A stretch of 64,000 bases of DNA. It comes from Flavobacterium ranwuense. Lineage in GTDB: Bacteria > Bacteroidota > Bacteroidia > Flavobacteriales > Flavobacteriaceae. Location of the stretch: NCBI RefSeq assembly GCF_004349315.1, contig NZ_SMLH01000005.1:1-64000 (forward strand). The letters run 5' to 3'. Shown here piece after piece: positions 18,797 through 28,746 of this stretch. The position numbers and the translations under genes are program-made. Numbering within the stretch: the first letter of the stretch is position 1; each line of letters begins with the position of its first letter. Under the pieces are notes generated by a model that saw only the letters and a program-made list of their open reading frames with translations, ran no database searches and was not told the DNA's origin.

Positions 18797-19876
18797 CTAC
18801 AATACCCTTTTCATTGTCGCCGATTTATTGATACTTTCCTTCCATTCATTTTCTGGAATACTGTCCTTTGTAATACCGCACCCCATATACAAATGTGCTT
18901 GTGTCATTGCGAGATTCGAAGCAATCTTGATTTGCATACAGCGCAAATTGACATACAAATCGGATTTTAATTCTTCTTTGTTAAATCCTTCCTTGTTTAA
19001 TTCGCCTAAAAAACCAGTATAATATTCTCTGTCATAACCCTCATTTTCTAAAATAAAGACTTTAGCGGCCTCTTTTGGCAATCCGCATACGGCGGGTGTT
19101 GGATGCAAAACGGAAACTACTTGTTTCAAACTTGAATTCTCATTTATGACCCCTTCAATATCTGTTTTAATGTGCGCTAAAGTTCCCGCTTGTAACGTAT
19201 ATGGGCTGGAAACCGCCACCTCAGAAGTCAGGTTCTTTAGATTATTCAAAATAAAATCGGTAACAAACTGTTGTTCTTCCATTTCTTTTTTCTCCCACAC
19301 TACTTCTTTCGCACCTTGTAGTTTTTGCGTTCCGGCTAATGCCATCGTATCAAACGTATTATTATTGGCCTTCAGCAATCGCTCAGGTGTAGCGCCCAAC
19401 CACAATCCTATTTTTGGATGAAACCAGCAATAGCAAAAAGCAGTTGGATAACTTTGGATTAATTTTTCAAAAATTGAAACTAAATCAAAATTTGATAAAT
19501 CAACGATTTCTTTCCTGGATAGAACCACTTTTTTCAAAGTCCCTTTTGCAATAGCATCAATCCCTTTTTGAACAAGCTTTTCAAAATGTTCTTTAGCTAG
19601 CCTATCTTCTGAATCTGTGAAATTAGAATCCTCATTTTCTTTAAAAGAAGTAATCAGGGCTTCCCATTTTACAGACTGATTTTTAGGGATAAGTATCATT
19701 TGGCTGCCTTCAAAAGGAGCAAAAACAAAACCTGTTTCTTCAAAATTTTCAGCAAAATATAAATGGTCATTATTTTGAAAAAAACCAACTAACTTGATAT
19801 CATTTGGTTTTCTGTATAATACAAAAGGTAAATTTTGAGCTTTTTGCTGTTTTACTTTTATAAAAAAATCAATCAT
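18797..19876 (-). CDS. menF: Isochorismate synthase (chorismate-binding enzyme)
   Basis: The 359-aa protein belongs to the chorismate-utilising family: LKKVVLSRKE, TPERLL, the central TMALAGT, and HPTPAVCGLPK with the C-terminal EYYTGFLG. The motif set and size fit isochorismate synthase of menaquinone synthesis rather than anthranilate synthase. The gene upstream on the same strand encodes a hotdog thioesterase of the DHNA-CoA type, 40 bp away, supporting a menaquinone role. Confidence 0.87.
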   Translation of the reverse strand: MIDFFIKVKQQKAQNLPFVLYRKPNDIKLVGFFQNNDHLYFAENFEETGFVFAPFEGSQMILIPKNQSVKWEALITSFKENEDSNFTDSEDRLAKEHFEKLVQKGIDAIAKGTLKKVVLSRKEIVDLSNFDLVSIFEKLIQSYPTAFCYCWFHPKIGLWLGATPERLLKANNNTFDTMALAGTQKLQGAKEVVWEKKEMEEQQFVTDFILNNLKNLTSEVAVSSPYTLQAGTLAHIKTDIEGVINENSSLKQVVSVLHPTPAVCGLPKEAAKVFILENEGYDREYYTGFLGELNKEGFNKEELKSDLYVNLRCMQIKIASNLAMTQAHLYMGCGITKDSIPENEWKESINKSATMKRVL

Positions 19877-19916
19877 ATACTAAATTTTTTAAATGGATAT
19901 CAATGAAAAACTACAG

Positions 19917-20351
19917 TCAATTTTTATTTTTTTCTTTGGTCAAAACCATATTCGTCAATTTGCAAAGCGACACCAAATTTCCTTCTTCATCCGTGATTTT
20001 AATTTCCCAAAGGTGCAGGCTTCTTCCTTTGTGAATAATTCGTGCCGTTCCAAAAACAAATCCTTCACGAATACTTTTTAAATGATTCGCCGAAATTTCG
20101 ATTCCGCGTACCTCCTGCTCTTTGTCATTAATAAAAAAATGAGAAGCGGCACTTCCCACACTTTCGGCCAAAGCCACCGAAGCACCACCATGCAACAATC
20201 CCATGGGTTGATGAACAGATGAGTTTACAGGCATTTTAGCCACTAAAAAACCTTCGCCAGCGTCTATATATTCAATATTTAAAGTTTCCATCAACGTGTT
20301 TTTTGAAAACTGATTACAGTATTCAAGCATTTTATCTTTATCTAATGTCAT
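19917..20351 (-). CDS. menI: PaaI-type hotdog thioesterase, probable DHNA-CoA thioesterase
   Basis: This is a 144-aa hotdog-fold protein. The active-site helix reads LLHGGASVALAESVGS with the catalytic Glu, and GIEISANHLK is also typical. I start it at ATG 20351; the longer frame to 20411 adds a hydrophobic extension not usual for the family. In menaquinone synthesis such enzymes release 1,4-dihydroxy-2-naphthoate from its CoA ester. The assignment rests on the neighbouring isochorismate synthase gene; a general PaaI thioesterase is the alternative. Confidence 0.8.
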   Translation of the reverse strand: MTLDKDKMLEYCNQFSKNTLMETLNIEYIDAGEGFLVAKMPVNSSVHQPMGLLHGGASVALAESVGSAASHFFINDKEQEVRGIEISANHLKSIREGFVFGTARIIHKGRSLHLWEIKITDEEGNLVSLCKLTNMVLTKEKNKN

Positions 20352-20488
20352 AGAGTAGCTTTTTAAAATGTAAAAATAATTAAAAGATAAGTCACAAAAT
20401 AGTAAATGCAATTGTTATTCTAAATTCAATTTTAAAATCATTCCCAATACTATTAGATTTTTCCTATTTTTACAAAAAATACAACTAA

Positions 20489-22015
20489 ATGCGTCCCATC
20501 ACATTACTGTTTTTTATTGGAATATTGCTTTCTATTTTTTCCTGTCGTTCCGATTTTGAGACTGTAGCAAGCACTGGCGATTTGAAATTTTCGAAAGACA
20601 CAATATATTTAGATACCGTTTTTACCAACATAGGTTCCAGTACATACCGACTCAAAGTGTACAACAAAAGTAAAAAGGACATCACTATTCCAAGCATTAA
20701 ATTAGGTAAAGGATTAAACTCAAAATACCGAATGACTGTTGATGGAATGCAGGGAACAAACGGAAAAATTTTCAATAATATCAATCTTTTAGCGAAAGAC
20801 AGTTTGTATATTTTTATAGAAACCACTGCTAATATCACTGATGCAAACGCAAGTGATTTTTTATACACCGATCAAATTCAGTTTGACAGTGGCGAAAACC
20901 TCCAAAATGTAGAGCTGGTAACACTTATACAAGACGCTATTTTCCTTTATCCAAAACGTTTTGCCGATGGAACGACTGAAACACTTCCTATTGGAGACGA
21001 AAAAATCGATGGATTTTATCTTGATGAAAATGATCCCGTAAATGGAAATGAATTACTGTTTACCAATGATAAACCGTATGTGATTTATGGCTACGCAGCT
21101 GTTGCTTCTAATAAAACGGCCACTTTTGAAGCAGGAACCAGAGTTCATTTCCATGCTAATTCTGGACTTATTGTAGCCAATAATGCCTCTGTAAATATTA
21201 ATGGAACACTGTCAACAACCGATAAACTAGAAAATGAAGTCATTTTTGAAGGTGACCGATTAGAACCTGATTTTTCGGATGTACCGGGACAATGGGGTAC
21301 CATTTGGCTTACCGATGGCAGTACCAATAATAAGTTGAATCACCTCACCATTAAAAATGCTACTATTGGATTATTGATTCAAAACAATGATGGCACAACC
21401 GTTTCTATCAAAAACACCCAAATTTACAATAGCAGTAACTACGGAATTTTGGCGCAGACCGCAAAAATTAACGGAGAAAATTTAGTTATCAATAATGCCG
21501 GACAAGCGAGTTTAGCCTGTTCTTATGGAGGGAATTATTCGTTTACACATTGTACCTTCAATAATAACTGGAACAGTTCACAGCAAGTGGCAGTTTTTGT
21601 CAGTAATTATATTTTGGGAGTAGTTCCGGAAGTAAAAGATCTGACAGCAGCAACATTCAACAACTGCATCATCTATGGGTCGTACTCAAACGAAATGAGT
21701 TTAAGCAAAAAAACAGGCGCTGCTTTCGAATACCAATTCAACAATTGTTTGCTTAAATTTGATAACGTATCCAACCTATTTACAACGAATCCTAATTATC
21801 AATTCAATACAGATCCAACACATTACAATGTCATAATTTTGAATAAGGACCCAAAATTTCTAAATGTGTCACAGAACAAATTCAATATTGACGAAACTTC
21901 TGCCGCTTTCGCTAAAGGAAACACGGCGTATCTGATTCCATTAGATATTTTAGGAAACACGAGGACTTTACCTCCAGATTTGGGCGCTTACCAAAACAAA
22001 GTGTTCCCAAAATAA
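20489..22015 (+). CDS. Right-handed beta-helix lipoprotein
   Basis: The 508-aa protein starts with a lipoprotein signal (IFSC lipobox near residue 19). An Ig-like/DUF1573-like stretch follows (residues about 30-140). From about residue 190 to 450 there are repeated short strands with NNxT/INN patterns (LTIKNATIGLLI, VSIKNTQIYNSS, NAGQASLACS) typical of a parallel beta-helix. The C-terminus has DLGAYQ, common in such repeat proteins. It is presumably anchored at the outer membrane. Ligand or substrate unknown. Confidence 0.8.
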   Translation: MRPITLLFFIGILLSIFSCRSDFETVASTGDLKFSKDTIYLDTVFTNIGSSTYRLKVYNKSKKDITIPSIKLGKGLNSKYRMTVDGMQGTNGKIFNNINLLAKDSLYIFIETTANITDANASDFLYTDQIQFDSGENLQNVELVTLIQDAIFLYPKRFADGTTETLPIGDEKIDGFYLDENDPVNGNELLFTNDKPYVIYGYAAVASNKTATFEAGTRVHFHANSGLIVANNASVNINGTLSTTDKLENEVIFEGDRLEPDFSDVPGQWGTIWLTDGSTNNKLNHLTIKNATIGLLIQNNDGTTVSIKNTQIYNSSNYGILAQTAKINGENLVINNAGQASLACSYGGNYSFTHCTFNNNWNSSQQVAVFVSNYILGVVPEVKDLTAATFNNCIIYGSYSNEMSLSKKTGAAFEYQFNNCLLKFDNVSNLFTTNPNYQFNTDPTHYNVIILNKDPKFLNVSQNKFNIDETSAAFAKGNTAYLIPLDILGNTRTLPPDLGAYQNKVFPK

Positions 22016-22161
22016 ACCGCTCTGCATTACGCCATATCACGTCATTAAACAGTTTATTCAAATAATAAAATTGGTTTATGACATCACAATACGTTTATAA
22101 TTATGTTAAGAAAATCATAATTATATTCATAATTCCTTAACATAAACCGTCAAAAAAGTTA

Positions 22162-22169
22162 TAAATTTG
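22162..22169 (+). promoter_or_regulatory. Predicted -7 element upstream of the endonuclease gene
   Basis: TAAATTTG matches the Bacteroidota -7 consensus TAnnTTTG exactly and is followed by a G, 80 bp before the start codon. No good -33 element was seen. Confidence 0.45.
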
Positions 22170-22249
22170 CGTGTCTTCAGTATTTTAAGATTTGGAAATC
22201 AAGTTTTTAAAATTGTAACAACCCCAATAACCCAAAACAACTTTAAATT

Positions 22250-24088
22250 ATGAAAAAAATCTACTCTGTATTATTATTGCTATTCTTCACTGCTGGTATT
22301 GCACAAATACCAAATGGCTATTACACGAGTGCTTCCGGAACGGGCTACACCTTAAAAACACAATTATACAACATCATCAAAGGACATACCGATAACGGAT
22401 ATTCGGGCTTGTATACTATTTACCAGACCTCAGACAGGGATTATTACTTTGAAAATGATGCTACTATATTAGATATGTATTCTGAAAATCCCACAGGAAC
22501 GGATCCTTACAATTATTCAGCCGGTACCACCCAACGATGTGGTAGTTATAGTACCGAAGGTGATTGCTACAATAGAGAACATATCATTCCGCAGTCTACT
22601 TTTGGTTCCGCAGCTCCAATGGTCTCAGATGCTCATTTTATAACCCCTACAGACGGGAAAGTAAACGGACAACGTTCTAATTATCCGCACGGAACGGTAG
22701 CTTCTCCAACTTGGACGTCCTTAAATGGAGGTAAACTTGGAGCGAGTACTACTGCTGGATACTCTGGAACAGTTTTCGAACCAATCAATGAATTTAAAGG
22801 TGATATTGCTCGAATGTATTTTTATTTTGCTACCCGTTATGAAAATACTGTTTCGGGTTATTCTTATGCTATGTTCAATGGAACCAGTAACCAAGTATTT
22901 TCAACTGCATTCTTGAACCTGCTTATAACATGGCACAATCAAGATCCGGTAAGTGTTAGAGAAATTGACCGCAACAATGCTATTTATGCCTCTCAAAACA
23001 ATAGAAATCCTTACATAGATCATCCTGAATATGTACAGTCTATTTGGAATCCAACGGCTGATTCACAAGCACCCTCTACCCCAACGAGTTTAGTAGCTTC
23101 TGCAACTACATCAAATTCCGTTTCATTAAGTTGGAATGCTTCCTCTGATAATATTGGAGTAACTGGATACAATGTGTACATGAACAGTGTTTTAAAAACA
23201 ACAGTAACCGGAACAACAACTACTATCACTGGATTAACAGCTTCAACAGCCTATACTTTCTCGGTGAAGGCTAAAGATACTGCAGGGAATATTTCTGGAG
23301 CAAGTAACACGGTAAATGTGACAACTAGTGCCACAGGCGGGGGGGCAACAGCAACCGATTTATTGTTTTCAGAATATATTGAAGGCTCATCAAACAATAA
23401 AGCGTTGGAGATTTCAAATGCAACGGGTGCAGCAATCAGCCTCTCTATTTATCGCATCAAAAAACAAACGAATGGAGCCGGTGCTTGGAGTACAGGGTTA
23501 GCCCTAACAGGAACTTTGAATAATGGCAGTAAATTCACTATTGTAAATAGCTCAATGGCTTCTAGCTGTTATCCTATAAGTTCTGCAAACCTATCTACCT
23601 CAGCAACTGAAATGACTTTTAATGGAAATGATGCCGTAGGTTTATTCAAAAATGGAGTCCTAATTGACATCATTGGAACTTTTAACGGCGGAACTGCAAA
23701 CTTTGCCGCTGACGAAACAATCAGAAGAAAAGCTACCGTTACGTCTCCAACGACTACTTTCAATAAAACAACCCAATGGGATTCTTACACTTCGGATACT
23801 TGTAATAATTTAGGAAGTCGTATGGTTGAAAAAACACCAAAAACCAGTGTCACTTTAGATATAAATGATATTGCTCTCTATCCAAATCCATCGAATGGAA
23901 ATTTCTCAATCAACAATTCGAATAAAATATATTCTATCGAAATTTATTCCATTATTGGTCAGAAAATTTTCAGTGAAGAGAACAGTACCAAATCAGAAAT
24001 TACGCTGCCAAATAGTGCAAAAGGAACGTACTTAGTTCGAGTAACCATCGATTCAAATTCGGTCATAAAGAAATTAATAATCAACTAA
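22250..24088 (+). CDS. Secreted endonuclease I with Fn3, lamin-tail and T9SS sorting domains
   Basis: The 612-aa protein has a signal peptide, then an Endonuclease_1 domain (residues about 20-265) with the catalytic CYNREHIIPQS and the later FYFATRYEN-like region. A fibronectin type III domain follows (about 275-365), then a lamin-tail-like beta-sandwich (DLLFSEYIEGSSNNKALEI) and a C-terminal type A sorting domain (LYPNPSNGNFSI to VIKKLIIN). It is predicted to be secreted by the type IX system and to degrade extracellular DNA or RNA. The gene stands alone before a strong terminator. Confidence 0.9.
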   Translation: MKKIYSVLLLLFFTAGIAQIPNGYYTSASGTGYTLKTQLYNIIKGHTDNGYSGLYTIYQTSDRDYYFENDATILDMYSENPTGTDPYNYSAGTTQRCGSYSTEGDCYNREHIIPQSTFGSAAPMVSDAHFITPTDGKVNGQRSNYPHGTVASPTWTSLNGGKLGASTTAGYSGTVFEPINEFKGDIARMYFYFATRYENTVSGYSYAMFNGTSNQVFSTAFLNLLITWHNQDPVSVREIDRNNAIYASQNNRNPYIDHPEYVQSIWNPTADSQAPSTPTSLVASATTSNSVSLSWNASSDNIGVTGYNVYMNSVLKTTVTGTTTTITGLTASTAYTFSVKAKDTAGNISGASNTVNVTTSATGGGATATDLLFSEYIEGSSNNKALEISNATGAAISLSIYRIKKQTNGAGAWSTGLALTGTLNNGSKFTIVNSSMASSCYPISSANLSTSATEMTFNGNDAVGLFKNGVLIDIIGTFNGGTANFAADETIRRKATVTSPTTTFNKTTQWDSYTSDTCNNLGSRMVEKTPKTSVTLDINDIALYPNPSNGNFSINNSNKIYSIEIYSIIGQKIFSEENSTKSEITLPNSAKGTYLVRVTIDSNSVIKKLIIN

Positions 24089-24092
24089 TTAG

Positions 24093-24120
24093 AAAAGCGG
24101 CAAATTGCCGCTTTTTTTTT
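24093..24120 (+). terminator. Intrinsic terminator after the endonuclease gene
   Basis: AAAAGCGGCAA pairs with TTGCCGCTTTT (24097-24111 core) and is followed by nine T. Confidence 0.88.
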
Positions 24121-24144
24121 ACCCAAAATTTAATCTTAATTGAC

Positions 24145-24152
24145 TAAATTTG
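24145..24152 (+). promoter_or_regulatory. Predicted purL promoter -7 element
   Basis: TAAATTTG is an exact TAnnTTTG match followed by C, 28 bp before the purL ATG at 24180. It shows that the in-frame ATG at 24150 is part of the promoter and not the start. Confidence 0.55.
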
Positions 24153-24179
24153 CACCGCAATACAACAAACTACATAACA

Positions 24180-27100
24180 ATGATCCATTTCTTTGAAAAC
24201 CAAAGCAAAACTGTTTTTGCAGTACAAACGCAAAACGAAATTTCGGCTCAAGACATTTCAAAACTTAACTGGCTTTTTGCCGATTCAAATAAAATAGAAA
24301 AATCCGTTCTGACGGATTTTTTTGTTGGTCCTCGCGCCACAATGATAACGCCTTGGAGCACGAATGCCGTTGAGATCACCCAAAACATGGGGATTACAGG
24401 AATCATTCGAATCGAAGAATTTCAGAAAGCAACAGCTGATTTTTCTGATTTTGACCCCATGCTTTCGCAAAAATATGCCGAGCTAAATCAAGATATTTTC
24501 ACTATCAACGTACTTCCGGAAGCTATTTTGGATATCGATGATATTGCAACCTATAACCAAAAAGAAGGGTTGTCTTTAAGTCCCGATGAAGTAGAATATT
24601 TGGATAACTTAGCGATTAAATTAGGACGAAAACTAACGGATTCTGAAATTTTCGGTTTCTCACAAGCCAATTCAGAACACTGTCGTCACAAGATTTTTAA
24701 CGGAAAATTTATAATTGATGGCGAAGAAAAGGAATCTTCTTTGTTCAAATTAATCAAGAAAACGTCCCAGGAAAACCCTAACGATATTGTTTCGGCTTAT
24801 AAAGACAACGTTGCTTTTGTAAAAGGGCCACGTGTGCAACAATTTGCTCCAAAAAGCGCTGACAAACCTGATTTTTATGAAATAAAAGAATTTGATTCGG
24901 TTATTTCATTAAAAGCAGAAACACATAATTTCCCAACAACGGTAGAGCCTTTCAACGGAGCTGCAACGGGTTCTGGTGGAGAAATCCGGGATCGTTTAGC
25001 AGGTGGACAAGGTTCTTTGCCAATGGCAGGAACGGCAGTTTACATGACTTCTTACTCTCGTTTAGCCGAAAACAGACCATGGGAAAACGGTATGACCGAA
25101 AGAAAATGGTTGTATCAAACCCCAATGGATATTTTGATCAAAGCATCCAACGGAGCTTCTGATTTTGGAAATAAGTTTGGGCAACCGTTAATTACAGGTT
25201 CTATCCTGACTTTCGAACACGAAGAAGACGCGCGCAAGCTAGGTTTCGACAAAGTGATTATGCAAGCGGGTGGAATTGGTTACGGAAAATTAGATCAAGC
25301 GATTAAGAAAAAACCACAAACAGGCGATAAAATTGTTATCCTTGGGGGTGAAAATTATAGAATCGGAATGGGTGGAGCTGCAGTTTCTTCAGCAGATACC
25401 GGTGCTTTCAGTTCAGGAATTGAATTGAATGCCATCCAACGTTCGAACCCAGAAATGCAAAAACGTGCTGCCAATGCCATTCGTGGTTTGGTAGAAAGTG
25501 ATATCAATCCAATTGTCTCTATTCACGATCACGGAGCGGGCGGACATTTAAACTGTCTTTCGGAATTAGTGGAAGATACCGGTGGATTAATTGATTTAGA
25601 TAAATTGCCTGTGGGAGATCCTACCCTTTCGGCAAAAGAAATAATCGGGAACGAATCTCAAGAAAGAATGGGATTGGTTATCGCGAAGGAAAATATCGAT
25701 TTATTACAAAAAATTGCCGACCGCGAGCGTTCCCCAATGTATCAAGTAGGTGACGTAACCGGAGACCACCGTTTTACTTTCGAATCAAAATCAACTGGTG
25801 CCAAACCAATGGATTTTGCCTTGGAAGACTTTTTTGGAAGTTCTCCAAAAGTGGTGATGACGGACAAAACAATCGAAAGAAACTATGCAGATTTAGACTA
25901 TTCAGTAAAAAATATCTCCACGTATCTAGAGCAAGTGCTTCAACTGGAAGCAGTAGCTTGTAAAGACTGGTTAACAAACAAAGTAGACCGTTGTGTCGGT
26001 GGTAAAGTTGCCAAACAACAATGTGCCGGACCCTTGCAATTGCCATTGAATAATTGTGGTGTAATGGCCTTAGATTATCAAGGAATAGAAGGAGTTGCCA
26101 CTTCGATTGGTCACTCTCCTGTTGCAGCATTAATTGATCCTGTTGCGGGAAGTAGAACAGCTATTGCAGAAGCATTGTCTAACATTGTTTGGGCGCCAAT
26201 AAAAGATGGTTTAGATGGACTTTCATTGTCTGCCAACTGGATGTGGGCGTGTAAAAACGAAGGAGAAGATGCTCGTTTATACGCAGCAGTGCAAGGTTGT
26301 TCTGATTTTGCAATCGAATTGGGAATCAATATTCCAACCGGAAAAGATTCCCTTTCCATGAAACAAAAATATCCAAATGAAGAAGTAATTGCACCGGGAA
26401 CGGTTATTATTTCAGCAGGTGGGAATTGCACTGACATTAGAAAAGTAGTAGAACCCGTTTTACAAAGAGATGGCGGTTCTATTTATTACATCAATTTGTC
26501 ACAAGATGATTTCAAATTAGGTGGTTCTTCGTTTGCACAAACGTTGAACACCATTGGAAAAGAAGTGCCGACGATTAAAGACGCTGCATTTTTCAAAAGA
26601 GCCTTCAATACAATTCAAGAATTAATTTTAGATAATAATATCCTTGCAGGACATGACATTGGAAGTGGTGGATTGATTACTACTTTATTGGAAATGTGTT
26701 TTGCCGATGTGAATTTGGGAGCTAAAATAGATTTCTCTGTTTTCGAAGAAAAAGACATCATCAAATACCTTTTTGCTGAAAATATTGGAATTGTTTTCCA
26801 AGCAAAATCGGATGCTGAAGTGGAATCTAAATTAAACGCCAATACCGTTTCTTTCTACAAATTAGGATCAGCAACTACTGAAGCGACTTTAGATTTTGGT
26901 CCTTGTACATTAGACATTGCAAAATACAGAGATATTTGGTATAAAACATCATTTTTATTAGACCAAAAACAATCGAAGAACGGAACAGCACAGCAGCGTT
27001 TTGACAATTACAAAAACCAAGCGTTACACTATACTTTTCCAACACATTTTACAGGAAAAAAACCAGTTATCGATAATTCTAAACCAAGACCCAAAGCAGC

Positions 27101-27833
27101 TATTATCCGGGAAAAAGGAAGTAACTCAGAGCGTGAAATGGCAAATGCGATGTACTTAGCCGGTTTTGATGTAAAAGACGTTCACATGACCGATTTAATT
27201 TCAGGTCGTGAAACTTTAGAAGACATTCAGTTTATTGGTGCTGTGGGAGGATTCTCGAATTCAGATGTATTGGGTTCTGCCAAAGGTTGGGCTGGAGCTT
27301 TTTTATACAACGAAAAAGCAAAAACAGCTTTAGACAATTTCTTCAAAAGAGAAGATACGTTATCTGTTGGAATCTGTAACGGTTGTCAATTGTTTATGGA
27401 ATTGGAAGTGATTAATCCGGAGCATGATGTACACGGAAAAATGCTGCACAACGAAAGTAACAAACACGAAAGTATTTTTACATCGGTAACCGTACAGGAA
27501 AACAATTCAGTGATGCTTTCTTCATTAGCAGGAAGTACACTTGGAGTTTGGGTTTCCCATGGTGAAGGGAAATTTAACTTACCAATGGGTGAAGAAAATT
27601 ATAATATTGTTTCTAAATATGCCTATGAAGGCTATCCAGCTAATCCAAACGGTTCTCATTTTGACGTTGCGATGCTTTGCGACAAAACAGGACGTCACTT
27701 GGTTATGATGCCTCACATTGAGCGTTCTACGTTCCAATGGAACTGGGCACATTATCCAAAAGACCGAAACGATGAAGTTTCTCCTTGGCATGAAGCCTTT
27801 GTCAACGCCAGAAAATGGATGGATAAAAAATAA
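24180..27833 (+). CDS. purL: Phosphoribosylformylglycinamidine synthase (single-chain)
   Basis: The 1217-aa protein is the large fused FGAM synthase. It carries the AIR-synthase-like halves (SQANSEHCRHKIF, KAETHNFPTTVEPFNGAATGSGGEIRD, DHGAGGHLNC, GKDSLSMK, GHDIGSGGL). A C-terminal glutaminase domain follows, with the nucleophile in GICNGCQLF and the HIERS tail. It converts FGAR, glutamine and ATP to FGAM in purine synthesis. Start 24180 agrees with the promoter 28 bp upstream. A diverged copy of its last 46 codons lies at 45859. Confidence 0.97.
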   Translation: MIHFFENQSKTVFAVQTQNEISAQDISKLNWLFADSNKIEKSVLTDFFVGPRATMITPWSTNAVEITQNMGITGIIRIEEFQKATADFSDFDPMLSQKYAELNQDIFTINVLPEAILDIDDIATYNQKEGLSLSPDEVEYLDNLAIKLGRKLTDSEIFGFSQANSEHCRHKIFNGKFIIDGEEKESSLFKLIKKTSQENPNDIVSAYKDNVAFVKGPRVQQFAPKSADKPDFYEIKEFDSVISLKAETHNFPTTVEPFNGAATGSGGEIRDRLAGGQGSLPMAGTAVYMTSYSRLAENRPWENGMTERKWLYQTPMDILIKASNGASDFGNKFGQPLITGSILTFEHEEDARKLGFDKVIMQAGGIGYGKLDQAIKKKPQTGDKIVILGGENYRIGMGGAAVSSADTGAFSSGIELNAIQRSNPEMQKRAANAIRGLVESDINPIVSIHDHGAGGHLNCLSELVEDTGGLIDLDKLPVGDPTLSAKEIIGNESQERMGLVIAKENIDLLQKIADRERSPMYQVGDVTGDHRFTFESKSTGAKPMDFALEDFFGSSPKVVMTDKTIERNYADLDYSVKNISTYLEQVLQLEAVACKDWLTNKVDRCVGGKVAKQQCAGPLQLPLNNCGVMALDYQGIEGVATSIGHSPVAALIDPVAGSRTAIAEALSNIVWAPIKDGLDGLSLSANWMWACKNEGEDARLYAAVQGCSDFAIELGINIPTGKDSLSMKQKYPNEEVIAPGTVIISAGGNCTDIRKVVEPVLQRDGGSIYYINLSQDDFKLGGSSFAQTLNTIGKEVPTIKDAAFFKRAFNTIQELILDNNILAGHDIGSGGLITTLLEMCFADVNLGAKIDFSVFEEKDIIKYLFAENIGIVFQAKSDAEVESKLNANTVSFYKLGSATTEATLDFGPCTLDIAKYRDIWYKTSFLLDQKQSKNGTAQQRFDNYKNQALHYTFPTHFTGKKPVIDNSKPRPKAAIIREKGSNSEREMANAMYLAGFDVKDVHMTDLISGRETLEDIQFIGAVGGFSNSDVLGSAKGWAGAFLYNEKAKTALDNFFKREDTLSVGICNGCQLFMELEVINPEHDVHGKMLHNESNKHESIFTSVTVQENNSVMLSSLAGSTLGVWVSHGEGKFNLPMGEENYNIVSKYAYEGYPANPNGSHFDVAMLCDKTGRHLVMMPHIERSTFQWNWAHYPKDRNDEVSPWHEAFVNARKWMDKK

Positions 27834-27852
27834 TTTTTTGATTACTATATTG

Positions 27853-27884
27853 AAAGCGTTCCTGAAAAGGAGCGCTTTTTTTAT
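27853..27884 (+). terminator. purL terminator
   Basis: AAAGCG pairs with CGCTTT around a CCT/AGG inner stem, and the hairpin is followed by a T run. A related hairpin follows the purL-tail remnant at 46018. Confidence 0.8.
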
Positions 27885-27952
27885 GAAATTAATTTAAAAG
27901 CCTTTTTGATGATTTGTAAGATAATAATTAAAGTGTATATTTGAAAGTAATA

Positions 27953-28022
27953 CGCTACGCAGTAGCGGCTATCCACCCAAAATAAGATGTATATGCGCTA
28001 TTTTGTAGCGGCTATATACAAG
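27953..28022 (+). promoter_or_regulatory. Candidate leading recombination site of the cassette array
   Basis: The sequence CGCTA-N4-GTAGCGGCTAT occurs twice as a direct repeat, at 27953-27972 and 27996-28015. It is followed by CAAG and then the TT that opens cassette A at 28023. Each unit has internal dyad symmetry (TAGC-G-GCTA). It differs from the attC-like elements further on and sits where an integron would have attI. No integrase gene is adjacent. Confidence 0.35.
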
Positions 28023-28070
28023 TTACCAGCAATAATAGCTGAACTAAACTGCAAAAAGTATTCGAAAAAT

Positions 28071-28574
28071 ATGAGTATTGAAAATATAAATTTAGAAACG
28101 CCAAACAGAACTTCAGAATTTGAATCGCTTAGTAAAAAAGCTTATAAGTATTTAAACGAACAGCAAAAAATCGTTGAAGAAATTTTTGAAATTCATAGTT
28201 ATGAAAATTGGTTTTACGACCAAGAAACTGGAATACTTACTTTTTCAAATTCAGCAACTAAAAATAAAATTGTAGAAATACAATACGAAGAAGTTGGAAG
28301 TATTTCTAAAGTTAGTGGAACTTGGCTTTGGAGTTGGGCAAACCCACATTTAGAGCCAAAAATAAAAACCGAAATTGAAGCTGTGAAAAGCTTTGGCGAA
28401 GTGAATAATTTAGAATCTTTAACAAAGAAAAAATGGTTTGGAGAAGAATATGATGGATGGGAAATGACCGCAATTTCAGCTTATTTAATGAAAGCAAAAG
28501 GAGCTTACAGATTACCATTAGAAAACACTTTTACATTTGTTATCTACAAAGAAATAAATGACCTGAGAAAATAA
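28071..28574 (+). CDS. DUF6882-like protein (cassette A)
   Basis: The 167-aa soluble protein is read from ATG 28071. The longer frame from 27987 would run across the cassette boundary at 28023 and is rejected. Features include a central GTWLWSWANPH and KKWFGEEYDGWEM, which fit the DUF6882 family as I recall it. There is no catalytic motif. The stop codon lies two bases before the palindrome that closes the unit. Function unknown. Confidence 0.7.
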   Translation: MSIENINLETPNRTSEFESLSKKAYKYLNEQQKIVEEIFEIHSYENWFYDQETGILTFSNSATKNKIVEIQYEEVGSISKVSGTWLWSWANPHLEPKIKTEIEAVKSFGEVNNLESLTKKKWFGEEYDGWEMTAISAYLMKAKGAYRLPLENTFTFVIYKEINDLRK

Positions 28575-28576
28575 AT

Positions 28577-28708
28577 ACTGCTGGTAACAGCTACTACAAC
28601 GGATTTGGCCAATTGGCTTGATGGAAAGTTGGTTTTGTATTTGGGATGATTTGGCAAATCCGAAAATAGGGCTTAATTTAGTCCCAAACCCGCTGTAATA
28701 GCTGGACG
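28577..28708 (+). repeat. attC-like site A
   Basis: The left end ACTGCTGGTAAC (28577-28588) matches 11 of 12 bases of the reverse complement of its cassette start at 28022. An inner 20-bp stem starting AGCTACTACA at 28589 pairs with CCAAACCCGC...AGCT ending at 28703 at 17 of 20 positions. The 4-base GGAC precedes the core GTT at 28708. Confidence 0.6.
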
Positions 28709-28746
28709 TTGTGCGCTATGATGCATGACGAATAAACAGTTATCAA

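Noticed and set aside
24150..24179. Earlier purL start
   Set aside because: It lies in the predicted -7 promoter element, and PurL proteins begin at MIHFFE-like sequences.
27987..28574. Longer start for the first cassette gene (195 aa)
   Set aside because: The extra 28 codons cross the cassette core at 28023 and include the repeat region. The ATG at 28071 fits better.
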